Source of the DNA: Beijerinckiaceae bacterium RH AL1
GTDB taxonomy: Bacteria > Pseudomonadota > Alphaproteobacteria > Rhizobiales > Beijerinckiaceae
Assembly (NCBI GenBank): GCA_901457705.2
Contig: LR590083.2
Location: 3,596,597 to 3,660,596 of the forward strand
Reading direction: 5' to 3'
Length of the DNA: 64,000 nt
Position numbers and translations under genes: made by a program. The number at the start of each line of letters is the position of its first letter. Position 1 is the first letter of the stretch. Below are positions 1-10,949 of this stretch, piece after piece. The notes under the pieces were generated by a model. It ran no database searches. It saw nothing but the letters and a program-made list of their open reading frames with translations, and was not told the DNA's origin.

Positions 1-91
1 CGGCCTTCGCTACAAGGACGCCGCCGAGGGCATCGCCGACGAGGCCAGCGCCTTCCTGCAGGATACGCGCAAGGTCGCGATCTGCGCCTGA
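1..91 (+). CDS. C-terminal fragment of an unidentified protein
   Basis: The window opens inside a gene. The frame that starts at base 2 gives 29 residues (beginning GLRYKDAAEG) and stops with TGA at 89-91. The fragment is too short to assign: it has no motif I recognise and ends in a cysteine-containing tail (VAICA). It is convergent with the transporter gene that follows on the other strand, only 12 bases away. I see no terminator hairpin in that gap. Confidence 0.5.
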   Translation, partial: GLRYKDAAEGIADEASAFLQDTRKVAICA

Positions 92-103
92 GGCGCCGCG
101 ACC

Positions 104-1471
104 TCACATCAAAAGCAGGGTCGCTCCGATCCAGATCACGTTCGTCACCAGGAAGGTGATGACGGTGTAGCCCATCACGCGCTGGATCCCGATGCCGGCG
201 ATCGCGACCACCGGTAGGGCGAAGAACGGCTGCAGCATGTAGGCGACGCTCTCCCCCGCCGCGACGGCGATGGCGACCGCCGCCGGCGAGGCGCCGAGCT
301 GCACGGCCGCCGGCACCACGAACGGTCCCTGCACCGCCCAGTGGCCGCCGCCGGACGGCACCAGCATGGTGATGAACAGCGAGGCGATGTAGCTCCAGAA
401 CGGCAACGTGTGCGCCGAGGCGACCGCGACGAACGCCTTCGAGATGACGCCTGCGAGGCCGGTGGCGGTCAGGATCCCCATGATGCCGCCGTAGATCGGG
501 TACTGCAGGATCATCGAGCCGACCTGGCTCGCCGCGGCATCGATCGCCTTGACGTAGGCGACCGGCGACGCATGCAGCGCGAGGCCCGCCATCAGGAACA
601 CGAAGATCACCAGGTTGATGTCGATCGAGGGCCCCTTGGTGATCCAGATGAAGGCGACGTAGGCGAAGCCGGCGAGCGACATGGCCCAGGCGAGGCCGGG
701 CCAGCGGTCGGCGCGGCGCGCCGGCGCATCGCTGCCGCCCCGATCGGGCTTGCCGGCCACTGCGGCCTCCGGTCCCGGCTCGATGGCGACGACGTCCTCG
801 TCGCGCGGCTTGATGGCGATGAACAGGATCGGCACGACAATGACGACGAGCAGCGTCGGCACGACGTTCCAGGCGCGGAAAACCATGTCGCCGAACGGCG
901 TGACATGACCCGTCACCTTCTCGATGATGTTGAGGTCCGATCCCTTCGTCGCCTGCGTCAGCGCGATCGAGGACGAGAAGCCGGTGGCCCAGACCATCCA
1001 GCCGGAATAGGCGGCGGCGACGATCCAGCCGAAGTCGATCCGCATGCGCCGCGCCATCTCGCGCGAGACCATGGCCGCGATGACGAGACCGAAGCCCCAG
1101 TTCAGGAACGCGGCCAGAGCGCAGGTGAGGAAGGTGAGGACGACCGCCTGGTTCGGCGTCTTGGCGATCGACACGAGGGCGACGATGCCGCGCTTGATCG
1201 GCGGCGCGTTCGCGAGCGCATGGCCGGCGACGAGGATCAGGATCATCTGGAACGCGAAGGTCAGGATCTTGAAGATGCCGGCGTACCAGGAGGTAATGAT
1301 GACGTCAGGCTTGCCGTTCGGCGCCAGCAGGAAGGCGGCGAGCGCTGTCGCCAGCGTCAGCGCGATGGCGATGACGAACGGGTCGGGCATCCAGCGCTCG
1401 AAGAGCGTGACGCAGAACGCGACGAACCCGCGTTTCGGCCGCTCACGGCCTGTCTCGGCGACGGCGGTCAT
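104..1471 (-). CDS. atoE: Short-chain fatty acid transporter, AtoE family
   Basis: This is an integral inner-membrane protein of about 455 residues with roughly a dozen hydrophobic segments. It matches the AtoE/short-chain fatty acid transporter family, recognisable by FVIAIALTLATALAAF near the N terminus, NWGFGLVIAAMVSREMARR, the GWMVWATGFSSSIALT stretch, and the conserved GGHWAVQGPFVVPAA near the C terminus. Family members move acetoacetate or butyrate-type acids. The frame stays open to 1528, but the ATG at 1471 has a GAGGGGAG ribosome-binding site at good spacing, so I use that start. No acetoacetate catabolic genes lie beside it in this window, so the substrate is inferred from family only. 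The PHB genes at 28.8-31.7 kb make a short-acid role plausible. Confidence 0.85.
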   Translation of the reverse strand: MTAVAETGRERPKRGFVAFCVTLFERWMPDPFVIAIALTLATALAAFLLAPNGKPDVIITSWYAGIFKILTFAFQMILILVAGHALANAPPIKRGIVALVSIAKTPNQAVVLTFLTCALAAFLNWGFGLVIAAMVSREMARRMRIDFGWIVAAAYSGWMVWATGFSSSIALTQATKGSDLNIIEKVTGHVTPFGDMVFRAWNVVPTLLVVIVVPILFIAIKPRDEDVVAIEPGPEAAVAGKPDRGGSDAPARRADRWPGLAWAMSLAGFAYVAFIWITKGPSIDINLVIFVFLMAGLALHASPVAYVKAIDAAASQVGSMILQYPIYGGIMGILTATGLAGVISKAFVAVASAHTLPFWSYIASLFITMLVPSGGGHWAVQGPFVVPAAVQLGASPAAVAIAVAAGESVAYMLQPFFALPVVAIAGIGIQRVMGYTVITFLVTNVIWIGATLLLM

Positions 1472-1655
1472 CAGTTCGCTCCCCTCGATCGTCGCCGCGA
1501 TTGGAGCAGGCCGCGATCCTTGTTTCAAGGGCGCTTGGGCTCGTCCGGTCGGGGTAGCGCGTCGGCCCTGGGATGCGCCGTGGTGGCGATACCCGCTGGT
1601 CGGCTCGCGTGCTTCGCCTTACAAACACCTCGTTTCGGCCCGCCGTGGTGAGTGC

Positions 1656-3026
1656 ATGAGCCTCGTCACCCTGCCCTTCTTGCGTGGCGTGCCCCGCATC
1701 GCGTGGCGCGAGACGAGCAGCCGTGTCTTCTCAATCCTCCCGAAGGGCCTCTACGCGCGCTCGATCCTCATCGTCATCCTGCCGATGGTGATCCTGCAGA
1801 GCGTGCTCACCTTCATCTTCCTCGAGCGCCACTGGGCGCTGGTCACCAACCGGCTCTCGACCGTCCTGACGCAGGACCTTGCCGCGATCATCGATCTCTA
1901 CAAGGCCTACCCGCAGGACGCCGACACGGCGACGCTGACCCGCATCGCGTCCGAGAAGATGAAGATCGACATCGAGTTCCTGCCCAAGGGCCCGCTGCCG
2001 CCCGCGCTGCCGAAGCCGTTCTTCTCGATCGTCGACGACGCGCTCGGCAACGAGATCCGCAAGCAGATCGGCCTGCCCTTCTGGCTCGACACGGTCGGCC
2101 GCTCGAACCTCATCGAGATCCGCATCCAGCTCCCCAACGCGATCTTGCGCGCGGTCGCCTACCGGAGCGCGGCCTACGCCTCCAACTCCTACATCTTCAT
2201 CCTTTGGATGGTCGGCACGTCCTTCGTGCTGATCGTCGTGGCGATCGCGTTCCTGCGCACGCAGATCCGGCCGATCCTGCGCCTGTCGCGCGCCGCCGAG
2301 GCCTTCGGCAAGGGCCGCGAGATCGACTTCCGTCCGCGCGGCGCGCGCGAGGTCCGTCAGGCCGGCTACGCCTTCATCGCGATGAAGCGGCGCATCGAGC
2401 GCGCGATCGAGCAGCGCACGGCGATGCTCAACGGCGTGAGCCACGACCTGCGCACCGTCATCACGCGCTTCAAGCTCTCGCTCGCCCTGATGGGCGACAG
2501 CGAAGACTCTGAGGACATGAAGAAGGACGTCGAGGAGATGCAGCGCATGCTGGAGGGCTATCTCGCCTTCGCACGCGGCGACGCCTCCGAGCCTGCCGTC
2601 GCCATCGACATGAGCGAGTTCATCGACGATGCGCGCGCCGATGCCGAGCGCGAGGGCGGCAACGTGCGCGCGACCTGGCAAGGCGACCCTGTCGTGCGCG
2701 TGCGGCCGGATTCGTTCAAGCGCTGCGTCGGGAACCTCATCGGCAACGCCATGCGCTACGCCGAGGCCGTCGTGGTCGAAGGCATCAACGACGGCCGCTT
2801 TCTGACGATCAACGTCGACGACGACGGCCCCGGCATCCCGCCCGAGAACCGCGCCGACGTCTTCCGACCCTTCGTGCGGCTCGACCAGGCGCGCAACCAG
2901 GACGAGGGCGGCACCGGCCTCGGCCTGTCGATCGCCCGCGGCATCGCCCGGTCGCACGGCGGCGACATCTCGTTGTCGGAGAGCCCCATGGGCGGCCTGC
3001 GCGCGACGGTCCGGGTCCCCGTCTAG
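1656..3026 (+). CDS. EnvZ-type sensor histidine kinase without a neighbouring regulator
   Basis: This 456-residue membrane kinase resembles EnvZ/OmpR-class sensors. A first membrane segment lies near residues 35-56 and a second near 185-207, bracketing a periplasmic sensor region of about 130 residues. A HAMP-like linker follows, then a HisKA segment with phospho-acceptor His263 in SHDLRT. The ATPase domain has the N box (GNLIGNAMRYA), G1 (DDDGPGIP) and G2 (GTGLGLSIA), so it looks catalytically complete. ATG 1656 is chosen because homologous sequence begins there; upstream in-frame sequence lacks family similarity. Such kinases usually sit next to an OmpR-type response regulator. None is adjacent here: the upstream neighbour is the divergent transporter and the downstream one is a secreted DUF1236 protein. 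Confidence 0.85.
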   Translation: MSLVTLPFLRGVPRIAWRETSSRVFSILPKGLYARSILIVILPMVILQSVLTFIFLERHWALVTNRLSTVLTQDLAAIIDLYKAYPQDADTATLTRIASEKMKIDIEFLPKGPLPPALPKPFFSIVDDALGNEIRKQIGLPFWLDTVGRSNLIEIRIQLPNAILRAVAYRSAAYASNSYIFILWMVGTSFVLIVVAIAFLRTQIRPILRLSRAAEAFGKGREIDFRPRGAREVRQAGYAFIAMKRRIERAIEQRTAMLNGVSHDLRTVITRFKLSLALMGDSEDSEDMKKDVEEMQRMLEGYLAFARGDASEPAVAIDMSEFIDDARADAEREGGNVRATWQGDPVVRVRPDSFKRCVGNLIGNAMRYAEAVVVEGINDGRFLTINVDDDGPGIPPENRADVFRPFVRLDQARNQDEGGTGLGLSIARGIARSHGGDISLSESPMGGLRATVRVPV

Positions 3027-3135
3027 AGTCCGCCCGTACGTCGACAAGCTTGACCGGGGTCGTACGACCATCCCGCCGGGAACGGGCTTGGAGCGCGGCC
3101 GTTCGCCGCGGGCATCACGGAACGGGAGAACTTAG

Positions 3136-3558
3136 ATGCTCAGCAAAATCTCAACCGCGCTTTTCGTGGCCGTGACGGCTGCGTCCATCGCGCCGCTCGC
3201 CGCGAACGCCCAGGGCACCGTCCGCGGCGCAGAGGAAGGCATCCACGAGGGCGATCGCGCCGCTGGCCCGGTTGGCGGCATCGTCGGTGGCGCCGTCGGC
3301 GCTGCGGTCGGGACGGTCGGTGGCGTCCTCGGCGTCGAGGATCGTCCGCGTTTCCGCAGCTACGTCGAGGAGGAGCACGTCCGCAACTACGACTATGCCG
3401 AGCCGGTCCGCGCCGGCGTCGTGTTGCCGGAAGACTATACCTACCAAGAGGTGCCGGAGCGCTTCCACGTTCGCCCCGGCTACCGCTACGTCGTGATCAA
3501 CCATCGCCCAGTGATCGTCGAGCCGCGCACGCGCCGGGTCGTCGAGGTGATCGAGTAG
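3136..3558 (+). CDS. DUF1236 secreted protein with glycine zipper
   Basis: A 140-residue exported protein. Residues 1-25 form a clear signal peptide ending in an AxA-type site (AANAQG). A glycine-zipper stretch follows (GGIVGGAVGAAVGTVGG, about residues 50-70), which often packs against or into membranes. The C-terminal half carries the DUF1236 repeat type (VLPEDYTYQEVPE and the YRYVVINHRPVIVEP tail). DUF1236 proteins are common in Hyphomicrobiales and have no established biochemical role. The start has a GGGAGAAC ribosome-binding site. A strong hairpin terminator closes the gene, so it appears monocistronic. Confidence 0.85.
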   Translation: MLSKISTALFVAVTAASIAPLAANAQGTVRGAEEGIHEGDRAAGPVGGIVGGAVGAAVGTVGGVLGVEDRPRFRSYVEEEHVRNYDYAEPVRAGVVLPEDYTYQEVPERFHVRPGYRYVVINHRPVIVEPRTRRVVEVIE

Positions 3559-3585
3559 CCAGATCCGTCTGACGACTTCCGGAAG

Positions 3586-3609
3586 CGGCGGCCCCAGGGC
3601 CGCCGTTTT
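3586..3609. terminator. Rho-independent terminator between convergent genes
   Basis: A perfect 9-bp GC stem (CGGCGGCCC / GGGCCGCCG) with a 2-base loop is followed by TTTT on the + strand. It lies 28 bases after the DUF1236 stop and just before the stop of the opposing luciferase-like gene, so it may serve both. Confidence 0.75.
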
Positions 3610-3614
3610 CGCGT

Positions 3615-4622
3615 CTACGCCGCCTTGCGGTCGCCGCTCATCGCATCGCGGACATTGGCCAGGATTTCGTACGAGCGCCGCCGCGCGCCCTGGTCGTAGA
3701 TCTGCGCGGTGACGATCAGCTCGTCGGCCTGGGTCTGCTCCAGCAGCGTCTCGACCCCTAGCCGCACGCGATCCGCCCCGCCAACGATGGCATAGCGCAA
3801 GGCATGGTCGATGCCGGCCCGCTCGCGGGGATCGCCTACGGCGGCGAGGTCGTCGACCGGCGGCTTCAGCTTGCCCGGCGTTCCGCGCCGCAGCGCGACG
3901 AAAGCCTGCTGCGTCGAGGTGAAGAGCCGTCGCGCCTCCGCGTCGGTATCGGCCGCAACGACCCCGACGCCGACCATGGCGTACGGCTTGTCATGGGTCG
4001 CCGACGGCTTGAAGTTGCTGCGGTAGAGGTACAGCGCATCGCCGAGCGCGTCGGGCGCGAAATGCGCCGCGAAGGCGAAGGGAAGGCCAAGCATCGCCGC
4101 GAGCTCGGCCGAGTAGGTCGACGAGCCGAGCAGGTAGATCGGCACGCGGGACCCCGCGCCTGGCACGGCCTGGATGCGCTGCCCCTCCTGCGGCCGGTCG
4201 AGGAAGAACTGCAGCTCCTGCACATCCCGCGGAAAGCGGTCGGCGTCCTCCGGCCGGCGGCGCAACGCGCGCAGCACCATGCCGTCGCCGCCGGGCGCCC
4301 GGCCGAGACCGAGATCGATGCGGCCGGGATAAAGTGCGTCCAGCGTGCCGAACTGCTCGGCGACGACCATCGGCGGATGGTTCGGCAGCATGATGCCGCC
4401 CGACCCCACGCGGATCGTTGAGGTGGCGCCGGCGACATGACCGATCACGACCGCCGTCGCCGCCGAGGCGATGCCCGCGATGTTGTGGTGCTCGGCGAGC
4501 CAGTAGCGGTGATAGCCGAGCGCCTCGACGTGGCGGGCGAGGGCGACGCTGTGCTGCAGCGCCTCGCGCGGCGTCTCGCCTTCGAGGATGGGGGAGAGGT
4601 CGAGGACGGAGAACGGGATCAT
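3615..4622 (-). CDS. LLM-class flavin-dependent oxidoreductase (MsnO8-like)
   Basis: A 335-residue bacterial-luciferase-fold enzyme. The N terminus ([16 protein letters not shown]) and the stretch [20 protein letters not shown] are typical of the MsnO8-type LLM family, as are [22 protein letters not shown] and [14 protein letters not shown], which form the flavin/phosphate-binding barrel strands. Members are single-component or F420/FMN-dependent oxidoreductases. The substrate cannot be read from sequence. The gene stands alone, divergent from purL and convergent with the DUF1236 gene. Confidence 0.88.
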   Translation of the reverse strand: MIPFSVLDLSPILEGETPREALQHSVALARHVEALGYHRYWLAEHHNIAGIASAATAVVIGHVAGATSTIRVGSGGIMLPNHPPMVVAEQFGTLDALYPGRIDLGLGRAPGGDGMVLRALRRRPEDADRFPRDVQELQFFLDRPQEGQRIQAVPGAGSRVPIYLLGSSTYSAELAAMLGLPFAFAAHFAPDALGDALYLYRSNFKPSATHDKPYAMVGVGVVAADTDAEARRLFTSTQQAFVALRRGTPGKLKPPVDDLAAVGDPRERAGIDHALRYAIVGGADRVRLGVETLLEQTQADELIVTAQIYDQGARRRSYEILANVRDAMSGDRKAA

Positions 4623-4868
4623 GCAGTATCAGGTGGGAGCGCGATGCGCGCACCGCCAGCATGCCCGAAGACGCGCGCCGCGCATAGCTTGGTGAGGCAC
4701 CGGTGTCCGCCAAGCGGGGCTCAAGGGTTGCGGGAGCGCCCCCGTGAGGGCCGTCATCAACCGGGCTTCCCTAGAAAAAAACCGATCTCGTCTGACGCCG
4801 CGCCAGCAGGCGACAAGCGCGGCGGACCTGGGCTAAGAGGGCCGCGCCACCCCGAGCCAGAGACTGCC

Positions 4869-7064
<2,196 letters not shown>

Positions 7065-7079
7065 ACGCGGAGCGATCCC

Positions 7080-8201
7080 ATGCGGCTTGCGGCGGTGTTG
7101 CTCGTCGTCCTCGTCCTCGCCGTTCTCGCCGAGGTCCTGCCGCTCGTGCCCGTGCCGACGCCGCGGCCGCCGGACTATGGCCAGGCGTCGTCCTGGCTCT
7201 GCCGGCCGGACCGGCCCGACATCTGCGCCAAGGCGACCACGGCAACGGTCTTCGATGCGGGTGGCAGCACGCACACCGTGACCTATGCGCCCGACCCGGC
7301 GGCGAAGATCGACTGCTTCTACGTCTACCCCACGGTGTCGCGCGCTCTCGGCGACAACGCGCCGATCGCCGCCACCGCCGACGAGATCGTCGCCGCGCGC
7401 AACCAGTTCGCGCGGTTCGCCTCGGTCTGCCGGACCTTCGCGCCGCTCTATCGCCAGGTGACGCGCAAGGGCTTGCCGAAGGTCATCGACCACACGGACT
7501 TCGCCGTTGGCCCCCGCATTCCCGCCTATGCCGACGTCCGTGCGGCCTGGAAGAGCTACCTCGCAAACGACAACGCGGGGCGCGGTTTCGTGCTGATCGG
7601 CCACAGCCAGGGCGCGAAGATGCTGGCGCGGCTGATCGCCGACGAGATCGACGGCAAGCCGGTGCAGGCGCGCTTCGTCAGCGCGATCATCCCCGGCACC
7701 CAAGTCGATGTGCCCGAGGGCAAGCTGGTCGGCGGCTCGTTCGCGCACGTGCCGCTGTGCACGCGCTCCGGCGAGACGGGCTGCGTCATCGCCTACTCGA
7801 CCTACCCCGCCGACCGTCCGCTGGCGCCCGACACGCGCTTCGGCCGCGCGCTGCGGGAGGGCACCACCTTCGCCTGCGTCGACCCGGCCGCCATCGCCGG
7901 CGTGACGAGCCTCCAGGCCGAGCTGCCGCTGCACGGCGAGCGGCGCGCGCGGCTCGGCACCGACTTCGCCGAGCTGCCGGGGCTGATCAGCTCGCAGTGC
8001 ACCACCGGCGGATCGTTCTCGGTGCTGGCGATCTCGGTGAAGCCGAGCACGCAGGCCGGCGAGACCGACGTCGCGATGATCGACAAGCTCGCCGAGTATT
8101 CGCCGCCCTGGGGCCTGCACGGGCTCGACATCAACCTTGCCGAGGGCACGCTGGTCGAGATCGTGCGCCGGCAGGCGGCGGCCTACGCCGAGAAGAAGTA
8201 G
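7080..8201 (+). CDS. DUF3089 alpha/beta-hydrolase-like protein
   Basis: A 373-residue DUF3089 protein, a family related to lysophospholipases. Residues 1-22 form a hydrophobic signal or anchor segment, so the enzyme is probably periplasmic or membrane-tethered. The nucleophile elbow GHSQGAK with Ser176 is intact. The family signature CFYVYPTVSR lies near residue 80, and several cysteines could form disulphides. It begins 15 bases after purL and could share its transcript, although no functional link is evident. The substrate is unknown. Confidence 0.85.
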   Translation: MRLAAVLLVVLVLAVLAEVLPLVPVPTPRPPDYGQASSWLCRPDRPDICAKATTATVFDAGGSTHTVTYAPDPAAKIDCFYVYPTVSRALGDNAPIAATADEIVAARNQFARFASVCRTFAPLYRQVTRKGLPKVIDHTDFAVGPRIPAYADVRAAWKSYLANDNAGRGFVLIGHSQGAKMLARLIADEIDGKPVQARFVSAIIPGTQVDVPEGKLVGGSFAHVPLCTRSGETGCVIAYSTYPADRPLAPDTRFGRALREGTTFACVDPAAIAGVTSLQAELPLHGERRARLGTDFAELPGLISSQCTTGGSFSVLAISVKPSTQAGETDVAMIDKLAEYSPPWGLHGLDINLAEGTLVEIVRRQAAAYAEKK

Positions 8202-8254
8202 CGAGGGACACAGCGCGGGCGTGACAGGCGCTCAAGCTCGCGCCCGATGACGTG

Positions 8255-9520
8255 CTACCTCAGCCACCCCGGCACGCTGTCGGCCGCGATCAGCTCGTCG
8301 AAGGTCGGCCGCCTGCGGATCACCGCGTAATCGGCTCCGCTGACCAGCACCTCGGGCACGAGCAGCCGGCTGTTGTAGGTGCACGCCTGCACCGCCCCGT
8401 AGGCGCCGGCCGACATCACGGCGAGCAGGTCGCCCGGCTCGGGCTGCGGCAGCGCTCGCCCCTGCGCGAGATAGTCGCCCGTCTCGCAGACCGGGCCGAC
8501 GACGTCGGCGACGATCTCATGGCGGCCGGTCGCGCGCACCGGCACGATCTCGTGGTGCGCCTCGTAGAGGGTCGGGCGGATCAGGTCGTTCATCGCCGCG
8601 TCGACGACCACGAACGCCTTCGCCTCGCCCTGCTTCACCAGGATCACGCGGGTGACGAGGATCCCCGCGTTGCCGACGATCAGCCGGCCCGGCTCGAAGA
8701 CGAAGCGCACGGGCAGGTGCCCGAGCCGGTTCCGCACGATGTCGGCGTAGCGGTCGGGATGGTAGGTCTCGAAGTCCTCGCCAGCGCGATAGGGAATGCC
8801 GAGACCGCCGCCGAGGTCGACGTGGTCGATGCGGTGGCCGTCGTCCGCCAGCTCGCCGAGGAAGCGCGCGAGGATCGCGAAGGCGTTGTCGAACGGCGCG
8901 AGATCGGTGATCTGCGAGCCGATGTGCATGTCGACGCCGGTGACCGCGATCCCGGGCAGCTTCGCCGCCTCGCGATAGACCGCGCGGGCGCGCGAGATCG
9001 GGATGCCGAACTTGGTCTCCGCCTTGCCGGTGGCGATCTTGGCGTGGGTCCGCGCGTCGACGTCGGGGTTCACGCGCAGGCCGATGCGCGCCGTTCGTCC
9101 CTTTGCCGCAGCGATCGCCGAGATCATCGCGAGCTCGGGCTCCGACTCGACGTTGAAGCCGAAGATGTCCTCGTCGAGCGCCAGCGCGATTTCCGCCTCG
9201 CTCTTGCCGACGCCGGAGAATGTGATCTTCGAGCCCGGCACGCCGGCGGCGCGGGCGCGGCGCAGCTCGCCCTCCGAGACGACGTCCATGCCGGCACCCT
9301 CGTGCGCCAGCAGGGTCAGCACGGCCTGGTTGGAGTTGGCCTTCATGGCGAAGCAGACCATCGCGTCGAGCCCGTGAAAGGCCTCGGTGAAGACGCGGTA
9401 GTGGCGGCGCAGGGTCGCGGCCGAATAGCAGTAGAACGGCGTGCCGACCTCGGCGGCGATGCGCTCGAGGTCGACGTCCTCCGCGTGGAGGACGCCGTCG
9501 CGTGGGGCGAAATGGTGCAT
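8255..9520 (-). CDS. lysA: Diaminopimelate decarboxylase
   Basis: A PLP-dependent fold-III decarboxylase of 421 residues, the usual LysA length. It converts meso-diaminopimelate to lysine, the last step of the pathway. The PLP lysine is in FAMKANSNQAVL. Further family blocks are VSEGELRRARAAGV, MHIGSQITD, GGGLGIPY, EPGRLIVGNAG and the catalytic-cysteine region GPVCETGDYLA. It lies 52 bases downstream of lptM on the same strand, the arrangement usual in alphaproteobacteria. Confidence 0.96.
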   Translation of the reverse strand: MHHFAPRDGVLHAEDVDLERIAAEVGTPFYCYSAATLRRHYRVFTEAFHGLDAMVCFAMKANSNQAVLTLLAHEGAGMDVVSEGELRRARAAGVPGSKITFSGVGKSEAEIALALDEDIFGFNVESEPELAMISAIAAAKGRTARIGLRVNPDVDARTHAKIATGKAETKFGIPISRARAVYREAAKLPGIAVTGVDMHIGSQITDLAPFDNAFAILARFLGELADDGHRIDHVDLGGGLGIPYRAGEDFETYHPDRYADIVRNRLGHLPVRFVFEPGRLIVGNAGILVTRVILVKQGEAKAFVVVDAAMNDLIRPTLYEAHHEIVPVRATGRHEIVADVVGPVCETGDYLAQGRALPQPEPGDLLAVMSAGAYGAVQACTYNSRLLVPEVLVSGADYAVIRRRPTFDELIAADSVPGWLR

Positions 9521-9572
9521 GGCGAGAAGCTTTAGTGGCTACCGGCGCAGGTCGGCAACTGCCGACGCGGCT

Positions 9573-9902
9573 CTAGAGAAGCGGATCGAGGAAGAAGCCG
9601 GTCTTCGCCTGCGGCGGCGCGTTGATCGGGCGCGGCACGACGCCCTCGGCGGCGGGGGTCGCCGCCTTTGCCGCCGCGGCGGCCGCCTGTTTCTGGGCGG
9701 GCGTGGGGACGTTGCCGCTGTTCGGCGGCTGGATCACGCCGGGATGATCCTCGTTGCCGAGGACGCGGCTCTCGATGGCGGCGCTCTGCGCGGCGGATTC
9801 CGGCGGCGCGCCGGGCGGCAGCTCGAGCGGGCCCTTGCGCCCGCAGCCGGCGAGCGCCAGCAGGGCGAGCAGCGCGACGGCAAGGGAAAGCGTTGGACGC
9901 AA
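9573..9902 (-). CDS. lptM: LptM (YifL)-type small lipoprotein
   Basis: A 109-residue lipoprotein. The signal segment ends in the lipobox LAGC, followed by GRKGPLELPP, the signature of the YifL/LptM family. LptM helps mature the LptD/LptE lipopolysaccharide translocon at the outer membrane. The remainder is Ala/Pro-rich and low complexity, a long tail compared with the E. coli protein. Start is TTG at 9900-9902, since no ATG precedes the signal peptide in frame. It is followed by lysA on the same strand. The usual upstream partner argH is missing here, and a pseudouridine synthase gene is divergent instead. Confidence 0.85.
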   Translation of the reverse strand: MRPTLSLAVALLALLALAGCGRKGPLELPPGAPPESAAQSAAIESRVLGNEDHPGVIQPPNSGNVPTPAQKQAAAAAAKAATPAAEGVVPRPINAPPQAKTGFFLDPLL

Positions 9903-9968
9903 GGCGAATTCTCCGATCGTCCTCGGGTATAGAGGAAACCCCGCCCGAGGCGAAGATGCGACAGGACG

Positions 9969-10739
9969 ATGCTGGCCGAGCGTGACGAAGATATCCTGAA
10001 CGCCGACACGATCGCCGCGCGCCTGCTCTACCGGGACGGCCTGATGCTCGTCCTCGACAAGCCCGCCGGCATCGCCGTGCATCGCGGGCCGAAAGGCGGC
10101 GACAACCTCGAGGCACATTTTTCGGGCCTGCGCTTCGGGCTGCCGCGCGACCCCGCGCTGGCGCACCGTCTCGATCGCGATACCTCCGGCTGCCTGGTGC
10201 TCGGTCGCCATCGCAAAGCGCTGGAGAAGCTCGGGCTGCTGTTCAAGCAGGGCCGGATCGCTAAGACCTACTGGGCCGTCGTCGAGGGTGCGCCCGAGGA
10301 GGACGAGGGCCTGATCGACCTGCCGCTGGCGCGCCGCGACGCGACGCGCGGCTGGTGGATGAAGGTCGAGGATGGCGGCCTGCCGTCGCAGACGCGCTGG
10401 CGCGTGCTCGCCCGCGGCGACGGCCGTGCGGCGCTGGCGCTGTCGCCGCTCACCGGCCGCACGCACCAGCTGCGCGTGCACTGCGCCGCCATGGGCTGGC
10501 CGATACTGGGTGATCCGATCTACGGGACCGCCGGTCCGCCGCTGCACCTGCATGCGCGCCGCGTCGCGGTGCCGCTCGCCAAGACCAAGCCGCCGATCGA
10601 GGTCGAGGCGCCGCTGCCGCCGCACATGTGGGAGGCGTGGAAGCGGCTCGGCCTGCCGGACGAGCCGGCGCCCAGGGCGAGCGGCCTCGGCTCGCCTGAC
10701 GACGGATGGCGCAACGCCGAGGCGCCGGCCGACGTTTGA
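9969..10739 (+). CDS. RluA-family pseudouridine synthase
   Basis: A 256-residue RNA pseudouridine synthase of the RluA family. The catalytic motif HRLDRDTSGCLVL holds the essential Asp, and the family blocks VLDKPAGIAVHRGP, KTYWAVV, LTGRTHQLRVH and GDPIYG are all present. There is no N-terminal S4 domain, so it resembles the shorter RluA-type enzymes. The RNA target (23S rRNA or tRNA) cannot be told from sequence. ATG 9969 is the earliest plausible start. The segment DGLMLVLDKPAG, where the catalytic domain begins, starts about 25 residues in. Confidence 0.9.
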   Translation: MLAERDEDILNADTIAARLLYRDGLMLVLDKPAGIAVHRGPKGGDNLEAHFSGLRFGLPRDPALAHRLDRDTSGCLVLGRHRKALEKLGLLFKQGRIAKTYWAVVEGAPEEDEGLIDLPLARRDATRGWWMKVEDGGLPSQTRWRVLARGDGRAALALSPLTGRTHQLRVHCAAMGWPILGDPIYGTAGPPLHLHARRVAVPLAKTKPPIEVEAPLPPHMWEAWKRLGLPDEPAPRASGLGSPDDGWRNAEAPADV

Positions 10740-10766
10740 GCGATCAGCAGCGAAGGAGATCGCATC

Positions 10767-10949
10767 ATGCCCGCCACCTCGAAGGCGCAGCAGAGAGCCG
10801 CTGGCGCGGCCCTTTCGGCGAAGCGCGGCGAGACCAAGAAGAAGGACTTGAAGGGCGCCTTGAAGTCGATGGTCGAGTCGATGACAGAGAAGCAGCTCGA
10901 GGACCTCGCCGCGACCAAGCTGAAGGGCAAGCCCGAACGGAAGAGCTAG
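10767..10949 (+). CDS. DUF3008 small basic protein
   Basis: A 60-residue lysine-rich protein starting MPATSKAQQRAAGAALSAKR, the conserved opening of DUF3008. The family is widespread in Proteobacteria and its function is unknown. Charge and small size would suit a nucleic-acid or stress-related role, but this is only inference. A GAAGGAGA ribosome-binding site precedes the ATG. The TAG stop overlaps the stop codon of the convergent DUF1223 gene within a single CTAG tetramer. Confidence 0.85.
   Translation: MPATSKAQQRAAGAALSAKRGETKKKDLKGALKSMVESMTEKQLEDLAATKLKGKPERKS

Noticed and set aside
4623-4868. Possible purine riboswitch upstream of purL
   Set aside because: The gap has no recognisable conserved purine aptamer core, and this riboswitch class is not expected in alphaproteobacteria.
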